Assembly (NCBI RefSeq): GCF_031157275.1
Contig: NZ_JAVIFW010000015.1
Coordinates: 1-64,000, forward strand
Length of the DNA: 64,000 nucleotides
Reading direction: 5' to 3'
From: Streptomyces sp. LHD-70
GTDB taxonomy: Bacteria > Actinomycetota > Actinomycetes > Streptomycetales > Streptomycetaceae
The notes under the pieces are model-generated. The model was not told the origin of the DNA, did no database searches, and saw only the letters and a program-made list of their open reading frames with translations. Of this stretch, positions 24,861 to 32,474 are shown piece by piece; within the stretch, counting starts at the first letter, position 1, and every line of letters starts with the position of its first letter. The translations under genes were made by a program, and so were the position numbers.

Positions 24861-26273
24861 ATGGCAGAAGTCACCGTTCTAGGAGTGCCCGTGCCGCACG
24901 CCGCCCCATCCTTCGCAAGCCGCGCAGGTCGTGTACTGCGCCAGTCTCTGTTCGCGCAAGTTGCCATCGCCCTTGTCCTCGGAGTCGTCGTCGGACGGTC
25001 GTGGCCGGATTTCGCCACAGCCGTCCAGCCGCTCGGTGACGGCTTCATCCGACTCATCAAGGCGATGATCGCCCCGCTCGTCTTCTGTGTCGTCGTCGCC
25101 GGTATCACCAAGGCGGGTGACCTCAAGGCGTTCGGCCGGATCGGCCTCAAAGCGCTGATCTGGTTCGAGGTCGCGACGACCATCGCGCTGGTCGTCGGCC
25201 TGTTCGCGGGCAACGTGTTCGGGCCCGGCGTCGGGATGAACGTCGACCCGAACTCGCTCGACGCCTCCGCCGTCGACGCCAAGACGGGCGGCGGAGAGCT
25301 GCCCTCGACCAGTGAGTTCATCCTGCATTCGCTGCCGGACAGCGCCATCGGGGCGTTCGCCGAGAATTCGCTCCTCCAGGTCCTGGTGCTGTCCTGCCTG
25401 GTGGGTGCCGCGCTGCTGCACCTCGGCAACACCAAGGTGCCCGCGATCCTGCCCGCCATCGAGCAGGCGCAGGAGATCGTCTTCGCGATCGTCGGCTTCA
25501 TCATGAAGCTCGCCCCGCTCGCCGTGTTCGGCGCGACGGCCCACCTCGTCGGCGAGTACGGCCTCGGCGCGATGGCCACCTACGGAAAGCTCATCGCGGT
25601 TTGCTACGGCGTCGCCCTGACCTTCCTCTGCCTGCTGGCCGTCGCGCTGAAGCTCGTCACCGGGCTCAGCCTGTGGAAGTTCGTCCGCTACACCCGCGAG
25701 GAGATGCTGCTCGCGCTCGGCACCGCCTCCAGCGAGACCGTGATGCCACGCATGATGCAGAAGCTGCGCGCTGCCGGCTGCCGTGACGACGCGGTGGGTC
25801 TCGTCCTGCCGACGGGTTACTCCTTCAATCTCGACGGTGCCTCGATCTACCTCTCCATCGGCACGCTGTTCATCGCGCAGGCTGTCGGTGTCGACCTGTC
25901 CCTGGGGCAGCAGATTACGGTCGTACTGGTCCTGATGCTGACCAGCAAGGGCATGGCGGGCGTGCCCGGGTCGGCGTTCCTCGCCCTCTCCGCGACCGCT
26001 GCCGCGCTCGGAGTGATTCCGGCCGGCGCTGTCGCCCTACTGCTCGGGGTCGACCGGATCATGGACGCGATGCGCGTCGCCACGAACCTTCTCGGCAACT
26101 GTGTCGCCGTCTTCGCCGTCTCGCGCTGGGAGGGCGCGCTGGACACTGTGCGCGCCAAGAGGATGCTCTCCGGTGAAGAGACCTTCGTCCCGGAGGAGGA
26201 GAGGGCCGAGCGGGCCGAGCCGGAGGTGGAGCAGGCTCAGGCGCTGAAGCCGGCCCTAAAGGACCATGCCTAG
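24861..26273 (+). CDS. dctA: Dicarboxylate/cation symporter (DctA/GltP family)
   Basis: A 470-residue DAACS-family transporter that would take up C4-dicarboxylates with H+ or Na+. Family hallmarks: the N-terminal RLIKAMIAPLVFCVVVAGI (about 64-82), the serine-rich hairpin region GTASSETVMPRMMQKL (about 291-306), the conserved GYSFNLDGASIYLS (about 320-333, containing the NxDG element), and MLTSKGMAGVPGSAF (hairpin 2). The charged C-terminal tail is cytoplasmic. It is convergent with a large sensor/phosphatase whose external domain resembles dicarboxylate sensors. An IS110 fragment directly abuts its stop codon. Confidence 0.85.
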   Translation: MAEVTVLGVPVPHAAPSFASRAGRVLRQSLFAQVAIALVLGVVVGRSWPDFATAVQPLGDGFIRLIKAMIAPLVFCVVVAGITKAGDLKAFGRIGLKALIWFEVATTIALVVGLFAGNVFGPGVGMNVDPNSLDASAVDAKTGGGELPSTSEFILHSLPDSAIGAFAENSLLQVLVLSCLVGAALLHLGNTKVPAILPAIEQAQEIVFAIVGFIMKLAPLAVFGATAHLVGEYGLGAMATYGKLIAVCYGVALTFLCLLAVALKLVTGLSLWKFVRYTREEMLLALGTASSETVMPRMMQKLRAAGCRDDAVGLVLPTGYSFNLDGASIYLSIGTLFIAQAVGVDLSLGQQITVVLVLMLTSKGMAGVPGSAFLALSATAAALGVIPAGAVALLLGVDRIMDAMRVATNLLGNCVAVFAVSRWEGALDTVRAKRMLSGEETFVPEEERAERAEPEVEQAQALKPALKDHA

Positions 26274-26430
26274 GCGAACACCACGCCACCGCCGTCACGC
26301 CGGGGGAAGAAGGCGTTCGACAGTCGGCTGCCCGACAGCGAACCCGAACTCCTCGAGGTCTTTGGCATGCTGCAGGCCGAGCACGGGATCGTGCTCGTGG
26401 TGGTCGATCAGCAGGCATCCATGGGCCCTG
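26274..26430 (+). pseudogene. IS110-family transposase N-terminal fragment
   Basis: Plus-strand reading GEHHATAVTPG, then after a frame adjustment KKAFDSRLPDSEPELLEVFG and QAEHGIVLVVVDQQASMG. This matches the N-terminal RuvC-like domain of IS110 transposases (KxxHHA...VLVVVDQPAS). The rest of the element is missing. It begins immediately at the dctA stop codon, so an insertion/deletion event occurred there. Confidence 0.7.
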
Positions 26431-26473
26431 CCTATGGCGGAGGCCTGAATTCGGCAGTGGAGTCGGCGCCGCC

Positions 26474-29278
26474 TCAAAGCTCTGTGTCAGTCCATTGGTC
26501 CAGCAAGATGTCGCCGAGGTCCGTACCGGGTTCCGCCGCGCCATCGTGCAAGGGCTGTTCGGTCCAGATGACCTTGCCGCGGGGGGTGTAGCGGGTGCCC
26601 CACCGCTCGGCGAATTGGGCCACCAGGAACAGACCCCGGCCGCCCTCGTCGGTGGCCGCGGCCCGGCGCAGGTGCGGGGAGGTGCTGGAGCCGTCGGATA
26701 CCTCGCAGACCAGGGCGCGGTCGTGCAGCAGCCGGACGCTGATGGGCTCGCCCCCGTAGCGGATGGCGTTGGTGATCAGCTCGGAGAGGATCAGCTCGGT
26801 GGTGAAGCCGATCGCCTCCAGCCCCCACGCCTCCAGGCGGCGGCCGCAGGCGGCCCGGACCGGGGCCACGGCCGCAGGGTCGGCGGGCACTTCCCACTCG
26901 GCGACCCGGTCCGGGCCCAGCAGGTGAGTGCGGGCCACCAGCAGAGCGATGTCGTCGCTGGGGCTGGGCGGCAGCAGGGCCTCGACGACTGCCTGGCAGG
27001 TCTGCTCCGGGGTGCGGTCCGCCCCGGTCAGGGCGTCGCGCAGCAGCTGCAGGCCGGCATCGAGGTCGCGGCTGCGGTCCTCGACGAGCCCGTCGGTGAA
27101 CAGGACGAGCCGGCTGCCCTCGGGCAGCTCGAGCTCGGCGGTCTCGAAGGGCAGGCTGCCGCCCAGCCCCAGCGGCGGGGAGACCGGCACGTCGGGGAAG
27201 GTTACGGTGCCGTCGGGGTGGACGAGGGCCGGGCCCACGTGTCCAGCCCGGGCCACCGTGGCCCGCCCGGTGACCGGGTCGTAGATGGCGTACAGGCAGG
27301 TAGCGCCCGTGACGCCTTCGCTCTCGTCCCCTGCGGCTTCGGCGGTGTCGAGGTCGGCGACCAGTTCGTCCAGGTGGGCGAGGAGTTCGTCCGGGGGGAG
27401 GTCGAGGGCGGAGAAGTTGTGCACCGCGGTGCGCAGCCGGCCCATGGTGGCCGCGGCGTGCAGGCCGTGGCCGACCACGTCCCCCACCACCAGCGCCACC
27501 CGGGCGCCAGGCAGCGGGATGACGTCGAACCAGTCCCCGCCCACCCCGGCCTGGGCGGGCAGGTAGCGGTGGGCCACCTCCACGGCGGACTGCTCGGGCA
27601 GGTCGTGGGGCAGCAGGCTGCGCTGCAGGGTCACGGCCGTGGCGTGCTCGCGGGTGTAGCGGCGGGCGTTGTCCAGGCACACCGCGGCCCGGGCCGCCAG
27701 CTCCTCGGCGAAGGCCAGATCCTCCTCACCGAACGGCTCGGAGGGCTCCGCGCGGTAGAAGTTGGTCACCCCGAGCACCACCCCGCGGGCCAGCAGCGGC
27801 ACGGTGATCAGGGAGTGGAGGCCGTGGTCCAGGGCCCTCTGGGTGCGCTGGGGGTCCTGGGCGCGCCAGCCGTCGGAGGCGGCCAGGTCGGCCTCGAGCA
27901 CGGTGTGGCCACGCTCGACGACGGCGGCCTGCGGGGTGGAGGGAAGGAATCGGATCAGCTCACCGACGGGGTAGAGGGGGTGGTCGGTGTGGATGCCGCT
28001 CATCGCCGTGCGGCGCAGTTCGGTGCTGGGCCCGGCCGGCTCGTCGCCGCGCAGGACCGGCTCCTGCAGGTCGACGGTGACGACGTCGGCAAATCGGGGA
28101 ACGGCCACCTGCGCCAGCTCCTCGGCGGTGCGCACCACATCGAGGGTGGTGCCGATCCGTACCCCGGCGTCGTACAGCAGCGTCAGCCGCGCCCGGGCCA
28201 CCTCCGCCCGCCCCGCCAGCGCCCGCAGCTCGGTGGAGTCCCGCAGCGTGGCCACACTGCCAGCCGGGCCGCCGTACGGTGGGGTGGGCCGCACGTTGAC
28301 CGCCAGCAACCGCTCCCCGGCCTGGCACACCTCGTCGCTGACCGCCCTCCCCGAGACAAGCAGCTCGGCCATCCCCGCCTCCAACCCCAGCTCGCTGACC
28401 AGCCGCCGCTCCGCGTCCGCCGGCAGCTCAAGCAGCCGCCGCGCCTCGTCGTTGGCCAGCAGCAGCCGGTCGTCCCCGTCGAGGATCAGCACCCCCTCCC
28501 GCACCGCGTGCAGCACCGCGTCGTGGTGCTCGTACATGCGGGTCATCTCGGCCGGCCCCAGACCGCGGGTCTGCCGCCGCAGCCGCCGGCTCACCAGCCC
28601 CGACCCGCCCACGGCCAGAACGAGCGCGCCTACGGCCGCTCCGATCAGCACCGGCATCTGCCGCTCCACCACGTCGTCCACGTTCTCGACCGTGACCGAG
28701 GACGTGACGATGGCGACGACCGTGCCGTCGACGTCGAAGACGGGGACCAACGAGATCACGGATGGGCCCTGGCTTGCTGTGAACGTGTCCGTGTAGGCCT
28801 CACCGGCTGCCGCCCTCTCGAAGGGGCCGACGACGTGCTTGCCGATTCGATCCGGGTCGGGGTGGGTGAGGGTGATCCCGTCCAGCTTGTACATGACGAG
28901 GGCGTCGACGCCGCTCCCCTTCCGGGCCGCTTCGGCTCGTGGCTGTAGCACTTCGGACGGGTCGGGGCTGTCCAGTGCGTCCAGGAATCCCGGGGAGTTC
29001 GCGAACGCCTGGGCGACGCCAAACGACAGGTGGCGGGCGTCCTGCGTGCTGTCGCGCCGGGCCTGCAGCACCAGCGCCACCACGGCGGCGGCCACCAGCA
29101 GCACCACGACCGCCAGCTGCAGGATGAACACCTGGGCCGCGACGCTGCGCACGCCCAGCAGGGAACGCGTCCGCCGCACCGACGAGCCCCATGACGCCTT
29201 CTGCTCACCCACAGGCCGGTCCTGCCGCTCGTTTCGCGCGCCGGGAGGCTCGCGCCGTCCGCCGGGGCGTCGGCCCAT
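26474..29278 (-). CDS. Membrane sensor with PAS, GAF, SpoIIE-type PP2C phosphatase and HATPase domains
   Basis: A 934-residue regulator. Order: TM1 (about 48-72), extracytoplasmic sensor (about 75-205) with the DcuS/CitA-like GPSVISLVPVFDVDGTVVA, TM2 (about 213-231), PAS (about 245-345), GAF (about 365-525), SpoIIE/PP2C phosphatase (about 550-745; GDWFDVIPLPG and GDVVGHGLHAAATM carry metal-binding Asp residues), and C-terminal HATPase_c (about 775-895; ELITNAIRYG N-box, DEGGRGLFLVAQ G-box). It would dephosphorylate an anti-sigma antagonist and perhaps also bind a sigma factor or antagonist itself. Start chosen at ATG 29278; an upstream ATG 45 bases earlier or a GTG 37 codons inside are alternatives. 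It is convergent with dctA. Confidence 0.82.
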   Translation of the reverse strand: MGRRPGGRREPPGARNERQDRPVGEQKASWGSSVRRTRSLLGVRSVAAQVFILQLAVVVLLVAAAVVALVLQARRDSTQDARHLSFGVAQAFANSPGFLDALDSPDPSEVLQPRAEAARKGSGVDALVMYKLDGITLTHPDPDRIGKHVVGPFERAAAGEAYTDTFTASQGPSVISLVPVFDVDGTVVAIVTSSVTVENVDDVVERQMPVLIGAAVGALVLAVGGSGLVSRRLRRQTRGLGPAEMTRMYEHHDAVLHAVREGVLILDGDDRLLLANDEARRLLELPADAERRLVSELGLEAGMAELLVSGRAVSDEVCQAGERLLAVNVRPTPPYGGPAGSVATLRDSTELRALAGRAEVARARLTLLYDAGVRIGTTLDVVRTAEELAQVAVPRFADVVTVDLQEPVLRGDEPAGPSTELRRTAMSGIHTDHPLYPVGELIRFLPSTPQAAVVERGHTVLEADLAASDGWRAQDPQRTQRALDHGLHSLITVPLLARGVVLGVTNFYRAEPSEPFGEEDLAFAEELAARAAVCLDNARRYTREHATAVTLQRSLLPHDLPEQSAVEVAHRYLPAQAGVGGDWFDVIPLPGARVALVVGDVVGHGLHAAATMGRLRTAVHNFSALDLPPDELLAHLDELVADLDTAEAAGDESEGVTGATCLYAIYDPVTGRATVARAGHVGPALVHPDGTVTFPDVPVSPPLGLGGSLPFETAELELPEGSRLVLFTDGLVEDRSRDLDAGLQLLRDALTGADRTPEQTCQAVVEALLPPSPSDDIALLVARTHLLGPDRVAEWEVPADPAAVAPVRAACGRRLEAWGLEAIGFTTELILSELITNAIRYGGEPISVRLLHDRALVCEVSDGSSTSPHLRRAAATDEGGRGLFLVAQFAERWGTRYTPRGKVIWTEQPLHDGAAEPGTDLGDILLDQWTDTEL

Positions 29279-29447
29279 GGACGGGTAGAACAAAGAGGCT
29301 GAGAATCGCCCAAAAACTCCCAATCATTCCCTATTCTTACCACCCGCGTGGAACGGGTCTAAAGGAACAGTCGGACAGGGGGTGACGGGGGCTGCGCGCC
29401 CGGCTGACTAGCTAGGACTTGTCCGGCGGACCATGTGACTGTCTCGG

Positions 29448-29690
29448 GTGGCCCAGGTCGTTGTTCTGGGCATGGGGCGGGGTGATCAGACAGATGCCCA
29501 GTGGGAACGGCTGCGGCCGTTCCTGCCGGTGAGCAATAGGCGTTGTGGTCGGTGGCGGGATCACCGGCAGGTGATCGACGGGATTCTGTACCGGGTGCGG
29601 ACTGGGGTGCAGTGGCGTGACCTGCCCGAACGGTTCGGCCGCTGGGAGGTCCCCCATCCGCGGTGGAATCGAGGCAGGCGGCGGTGCGGG
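29448..29690 (+). pseudogene. IS5-family transposase N-terminal fragment
   Basis: Reads DAQWERLRPFLPVSNRRCGR and DHRQVIDGILYRVRTGVQWR then DLPERFG, the helix-rich N-terminal domain of IS5-type transposases, and then loses similarity. No catalytic part follows. The sequence aggacttgtccggcgg at about 29413 may be part of the left terminal repeat. It lies next to the hsaA at 29821, and nothing recognisable fills 29690-29820. Confidence 0.75.
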
Positions 29691-29820
29691 AATGCGAAGG
29701 CCGCGCCCGCAGGCGTAGACGTACGCACGGAGCGCAGCCCTCGACGTCGTACAGAGTGGGCGCGCCTGCCTTCTCGATACGCGGCGTTCGCTAAACGCAG
29801 CGCGGACGCGCCGTCGAGGA

Positions 29821-30990
29821 TCACAACATGGGGTCGTGAATGGCGATGCCGAGCGCGTCCTGGCCGAAGAGGATGAGCGCCCGCTCCACGTCGTTGGCCG
29901 CCTGGCCGCGGCCCGTGTGCACGTCCCGCCAGGCGCGCTGCAGGGCGTTGCCGCCCTTGCGCATGATGCCGCCGCCGGCGTTCTCCATCAGCAGGTCGAT
30001 CGCCGCGACCGCACGTTCGGTGGCGATCACCTGGTCCCGGCGGGCCCGTGCGCGTAGGGAGATTGACGGTGTCTCGCCGCTCCGGGCGATCGCATACAGG
30101 TCGGCGATGTTGCGGGTCAGCTGCAGCCAAGCTGCGTCGATGTCGCAGGCCGCACGGGCGATGCGCACCTGCGCGAAGGGGTCCTCGGCGACCTTCTGTC
30201 CATAGGAGACGCCGATGCGCTCGCGGGTCGCCGCGATGTAGTCCTCGTACGCGCCCTCGGCTATGCCGACGATCGAGGTCGAAATGGTGGTGGTGAAGAC
30301 GGCGGGGTACGGCAGCCGGTACAGCGGCTCGGCGTTGACCTCGTGTCCCGGGCATGTCAGTGCGGCCATGGTGCCGTAGCCGAGGATGCGGTGGTTGGGG
30401 ACGAAGGCGTCGTCGACGACGATGTCATTGCTGCCGGTGCCGCACAGACCGACGGTGTCCCACACGTCGTCGACACGGTAGTCGGTGCACGGCACCAGGA
30501 AGGTGCGCATGTCCACCGGCCGTCCTTCACCGTCCGTGACGAGGCCGCCGAGCAAGGCCCACCGGGCGTGGTCGCAGCCGGCGGAGAAGTGCCAGCGGCC
30601 GGAGATGCGGAAGCCGCCGTCCACTGGAGTGACCGCCCCGGTGGGCGCGTAGGAGGAGCAGATCCGGGTGGAGCTGTCCTCACCCCACACCTCCTCCTGG
30701 GCCCGTGGGTCGTACAGGGCCACGTGCCAGGGGTGCACACCGACGATGGAGGCGACCCAGCCGGTCGAGCCGCACGCCTTGGCGATCTCCTTCACCGCGG
30801 CGTAGAAGACGGCCGGGTCGGCGGCGAGTCCGCCGTAAGCCCTGGGCTGGAGCAGTCGGAAGAAGCCCGCCTGCTCGAGCTCCTTGACGGAGGCGTCGGG
30901 CACGCGGCGCTGCTCCTCGGACACAGCCGCTCGCTCGCGCAGGACGGGGGCGAGTTCGCGGACCGCTGCGAGTACGTCGTCGTCGCGCAT
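29821..30990 (-). CDS. hsaA: HsaA-type flavin-dependent monooxygenase, oxygenase component (second copy)
   Basis: A 389-residue group-D flavin monooxygenase closely following the HsaA pattern: LLQPRAYGG (about 43-51), GSTGWVASIVGVHPW (about 72-86), SSYAPTGAV (about 108-116), GLCGTGSNDIVV (about 180-191), and the C-terminal ENAGGGIMRKGG and RAWRDVHTGRGQAAND. It would hydroxylate ring A of 3-HSA with reduced flavin from HsaB. ATG 30990 is preferred over ATG 30996 because GAGAGG lies at proper spacing. Divergent from the IclR gene; its promoter has the same layout as the hsaDCB promoter, which suggests it was originally next to hsaD and moved, or was duplicated. Confidence 0.87.
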   Translation of the reverse strand: MRDDDVLAAVRELAPVLRERAAVSEEQRRVPDASVKELEQAGFFRLLQPRAYGGLAADPAVFYAAVKEIAKACGSTGWVASIVGVHPWHVALYDPRAQEEVWGEDSSTRICSSYAPTGAVTPVDGGFRISGRWHFSAGCDHARWALLGGLVTDGEGRPVDMRTFLVPCTDYRVDDVWDTVGLCGTGSNDIVVDDAFVPNHRILGYGTMAALTCPGHEVNAEPLYRLPYPAVFTTTISTSIVGIAEGAYEDYIAATRERIGVSYGQKVAEDPFAQVRIARAACDIDAAWLQLTRNIADLYAIARSGETPSISLRARARRDQVIATERAVAAIDLLMENAGGGIMRKGGNALQRAWRDVHTGRGQAANDVERALILFGQDALGIAIHDPML

Positions 30991-31043
30991 GCACATCCCT
31001 CTCAGGTCCTCGGGCCCTCAGGTAATCCTGGGTGACGGGAGGG

Positions 31044-31096
31044 AACCTACGCGTTACTGTTTCGAAACGGAACACCCTCTTCCCAGTAGGTGGGAT
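31044..31096 (-). promoter_or_regulatory. IclR-type operator and hsaA promoter in the divergent region
   Basis: The operator ttcccagtaggtgggat is at 31080-31096. Toward hsaA there follow 7 nt, -35 TTCCGT (31067-31072), a 17-nt spacer and -10 TAGGTT (31044-31049). The spacer contains the palindrome gtttcgaaac. This is the best-formed promoter of the family. Confidence 0.75.
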
Positions 31097-31101
31097 CCGC
31101 T

Positions 31102-31121
31102 GACAATCTCCCCACATTGTC
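31102..31121. promoter_or_regulatory. Second inverted repeat in front of the IclR gene
   Basis: gacaat (31102-31107) and attgtc (31116-31121) form a 6-bp inverted repeat separated by 8 nt, between the IclR-type operator and the regulator's start codon. It could be an additional operator for autoregulation. Short and seen once, so tentative. Confidence 0.35.
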
Positions 31122-31174
31122 GGAAATTACGGCCGCCGCCTGAGGTGTGTCGGCTGTCCGTATGGGAGGTGCCG

Positions 31175-32044
31175 ATGACGACGCATGCTGTCGAGGCCGG
31201 ACATCCGCCGCCGTCCCTGCTGGAGAAGGCGGCGAAGGTGCTGAGCGCTTTCCAGAGCGCGGGGCCCCGGCTCACACTGACCGAGGTCGTGCAGCGCTCC
31301 GGCCTTCCTCGCTCCTCCGCACACCGCATACTCGATCAGCTGGTGCAGCTGCGCTGGCTGGAGCGCGAGGGCCGCGACTACCGGCTGGGCATGGGCATGC
31401 TGGAACTCGGCGCCTTGGCCTCACACCACAACCGGCTTCGGCGGGCGGCGCTGCCCCATCTGCACGCGCTGCACGAGTCCACCGGTCATCTGGTGCACCT
31501 CACGGTGCTCGACGGCGCCGAGGTGGTCTACCTGGAGCGGATCGGCGGGGCGGAAGACTCCGGCTTGCCGTCGCGGGTGGGCGGGCGGCAACCGGCGTAC
31601 TGCACGGCGGCGGGCAAGGCGATCCTGGCCTTCAGCGACGGCCCGCTGGTGGAGCAGGTAATCCGGCATGGGCTGCGGCCGCGGACGCCGCGTACCATCA
31701 CCCGCCCCATGTCCCTCCGCGGCGAGCTGGCGATGGTGCGGGAGCGCGGGGTGGCGTTCGACTACGAGGAGGGGTATCGGGGGGTCTTCTGCGTGGCCGC
31801 ACCGCTGCGCGGTGCGGGCAGGGCGGTCGCCGCCATCTCGGTGTGCGGCAACGGCGCCCACCGGGAGCTGGAGCGGATCGCACCCGCCGTGCTCGGCTGC
31901 TCGCGGTCGGTGTGGCAGGCGATGTTCGGGCCGGGGCGGCACACGAAGAAGCCCGCGAATACGGCCGAGGTGTCCGCGCCCGGTGTTCCGCAGCCCGCGA
32001 TGGACAACATGATGTCCTGGCTGCGCTTCAGCGACTGGATGTGA
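31175..32044 (+). CDS. IclR-family transcriptional regulator
   Basis: A 289-residue regulator. N-terminal winged helix: LLEKAAKVLSAF (about 15-26), LTLTEVVQRSGLPRSSAHRI (about 33-52, HTH), then the linker helix. The C-terminal effector domain (about 90-255) has YLERIGG and YCTAAGKAILAF, typical of IclR ligand domains. The extra 30-residue C-terminal tail ends in a Trp-rich MMSWLRFSDWM. ATG 31175 follows GGGAGGTG. It is divergent from hsaA, and the 17-bp palindrome between them recurs at eight other promoters, so it is the prime candidate for the regulator of the A/B-ring genes. The effector is unknown; a steroid acid or CoA ester is a guess. Confidence 0.85.
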   Translation: MTTHAVEAGHPPPSLLEKAAKVLSAFQSAGPRLTLTEVVQRSGLPRSSAHRILDQLVQLRWLEREGRDYRLGMGMLELGALASHHNRLRRAALPHLHALHESTGHLVHLTVLDGAEVVYLERIGGAEDSGLPSRVGGRQPAYCTAAGKAILAFSDGPLVEQVIRHGLRPRTPRTITRPMSLRGELAMVRERGVAFDYEEGYRGVFCVAAPLRGAGRAVAAISVCGNGAHRELERIAPAVLGCSRSVWQAMFGPGRHTKKPANTAEVSAPGVPQPAMDNMMSWLRFSDWM

Positions 32045-32074
32045 CGGCAGCGGCTCACCGTGAGCTGAAGAGCA

Positions 32075-32124
32075 CTCACCGGGGTGTGAGCGTGACCTGC
32101 GGGTCGCGCTCACACCCCGGTGAG
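32075..32124 (+). terminator. Long hairpin terminator after the IclR gene
   Basis: A perfect 18-bp stem: ctcaccggggtgtgagcg (32075-32092) with cgctcacaccccggtgag (32107-32124) and a 14-nt loop, 30 nt past the stop codon. Confidence 0.85.
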
Positions 32125-32183
32125 CTGGAGCGATCGGATCAGCCTCGGGCGAAGCGCGTCCGCAGAGCGTCGAGACCGGTGCC

Positions 32184-32217
32184 GTAGGTGCCGTCGCCGA
32201 AGAGCGACGGCACCTAC
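32184..32217 (-). terminator. Hairpin at the end of the ksh operon
   Basis: A perfect 14-bp stem: gtaggtgccgtcgc (32184-32197) with gcgacggcacctac (32204-32217), loop cgaaga. It overlaps the stop codon of the small protein at 32214-32474, the last gene of the minus-strand operon, and probably terminates it. Together with 32075-32124 it insulates the convergent units. Confidence 0.8.
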
Positions 32218-32474
32218 AGCACCACCTCGTCCGGGCCCTGGTATGCGGCGGGCCACCGGACCTCGGCACCGTCGGCGTGCGGGTGTACGGCGAGCGTCGC
32301 CCCGTAGACGCCGACCGGCAGCACCATCGGATCGAGGAGGATGCAGCGGTACCAGCGGGCGTCGGCATCGCGGTCCAGCAGGTGTTCGCGGGCGACGACC
32401 TTGCCGTCGATCGCGAAGGCCCGCACGGCACCGGGGACTTCGGGGTCGGCGTCGTCCTCGATGGGTGTCGTCAC
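32214..32474 (-). CDS. Small conserved-looking protein of unknown function, ksh operon
   Basis: An 86-residue soluble protein without recognised domain. It begins with acidic residues (IEDDADPEVPG) and continues as an alternating strand pattern (FAIDGKVVAREHLLDRD, RCILLDPMVLPVGVYGATLA), suggesting a small beta fold. GTG start at 32474 overlaps the stop of the upstream SDR (GTGA). Last gene of hsaE-G-F-kshA-x-kshB-SDR. Tight coupling and position point to a role with the 3-alpha-HSD-like SDR or the Ksh system, but no function can be given. Confidence 0.6.
   Translation of the reverse strand: MTTPIEDDADPEVPGAVRAFAIDGKVVAREHLLDRDADARWYRCILLDPMVLPVGVYGATLAVHPHADGAEVRWPAAYQGPDEVVL

Noticed and set aside
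26495..28948. Long plus-strand frame opposite the SpoIIE/HATPase regulator
   Set aside because: It mirrors the codon structure of the minus-strand gene and has no recognisable motif; shadow.
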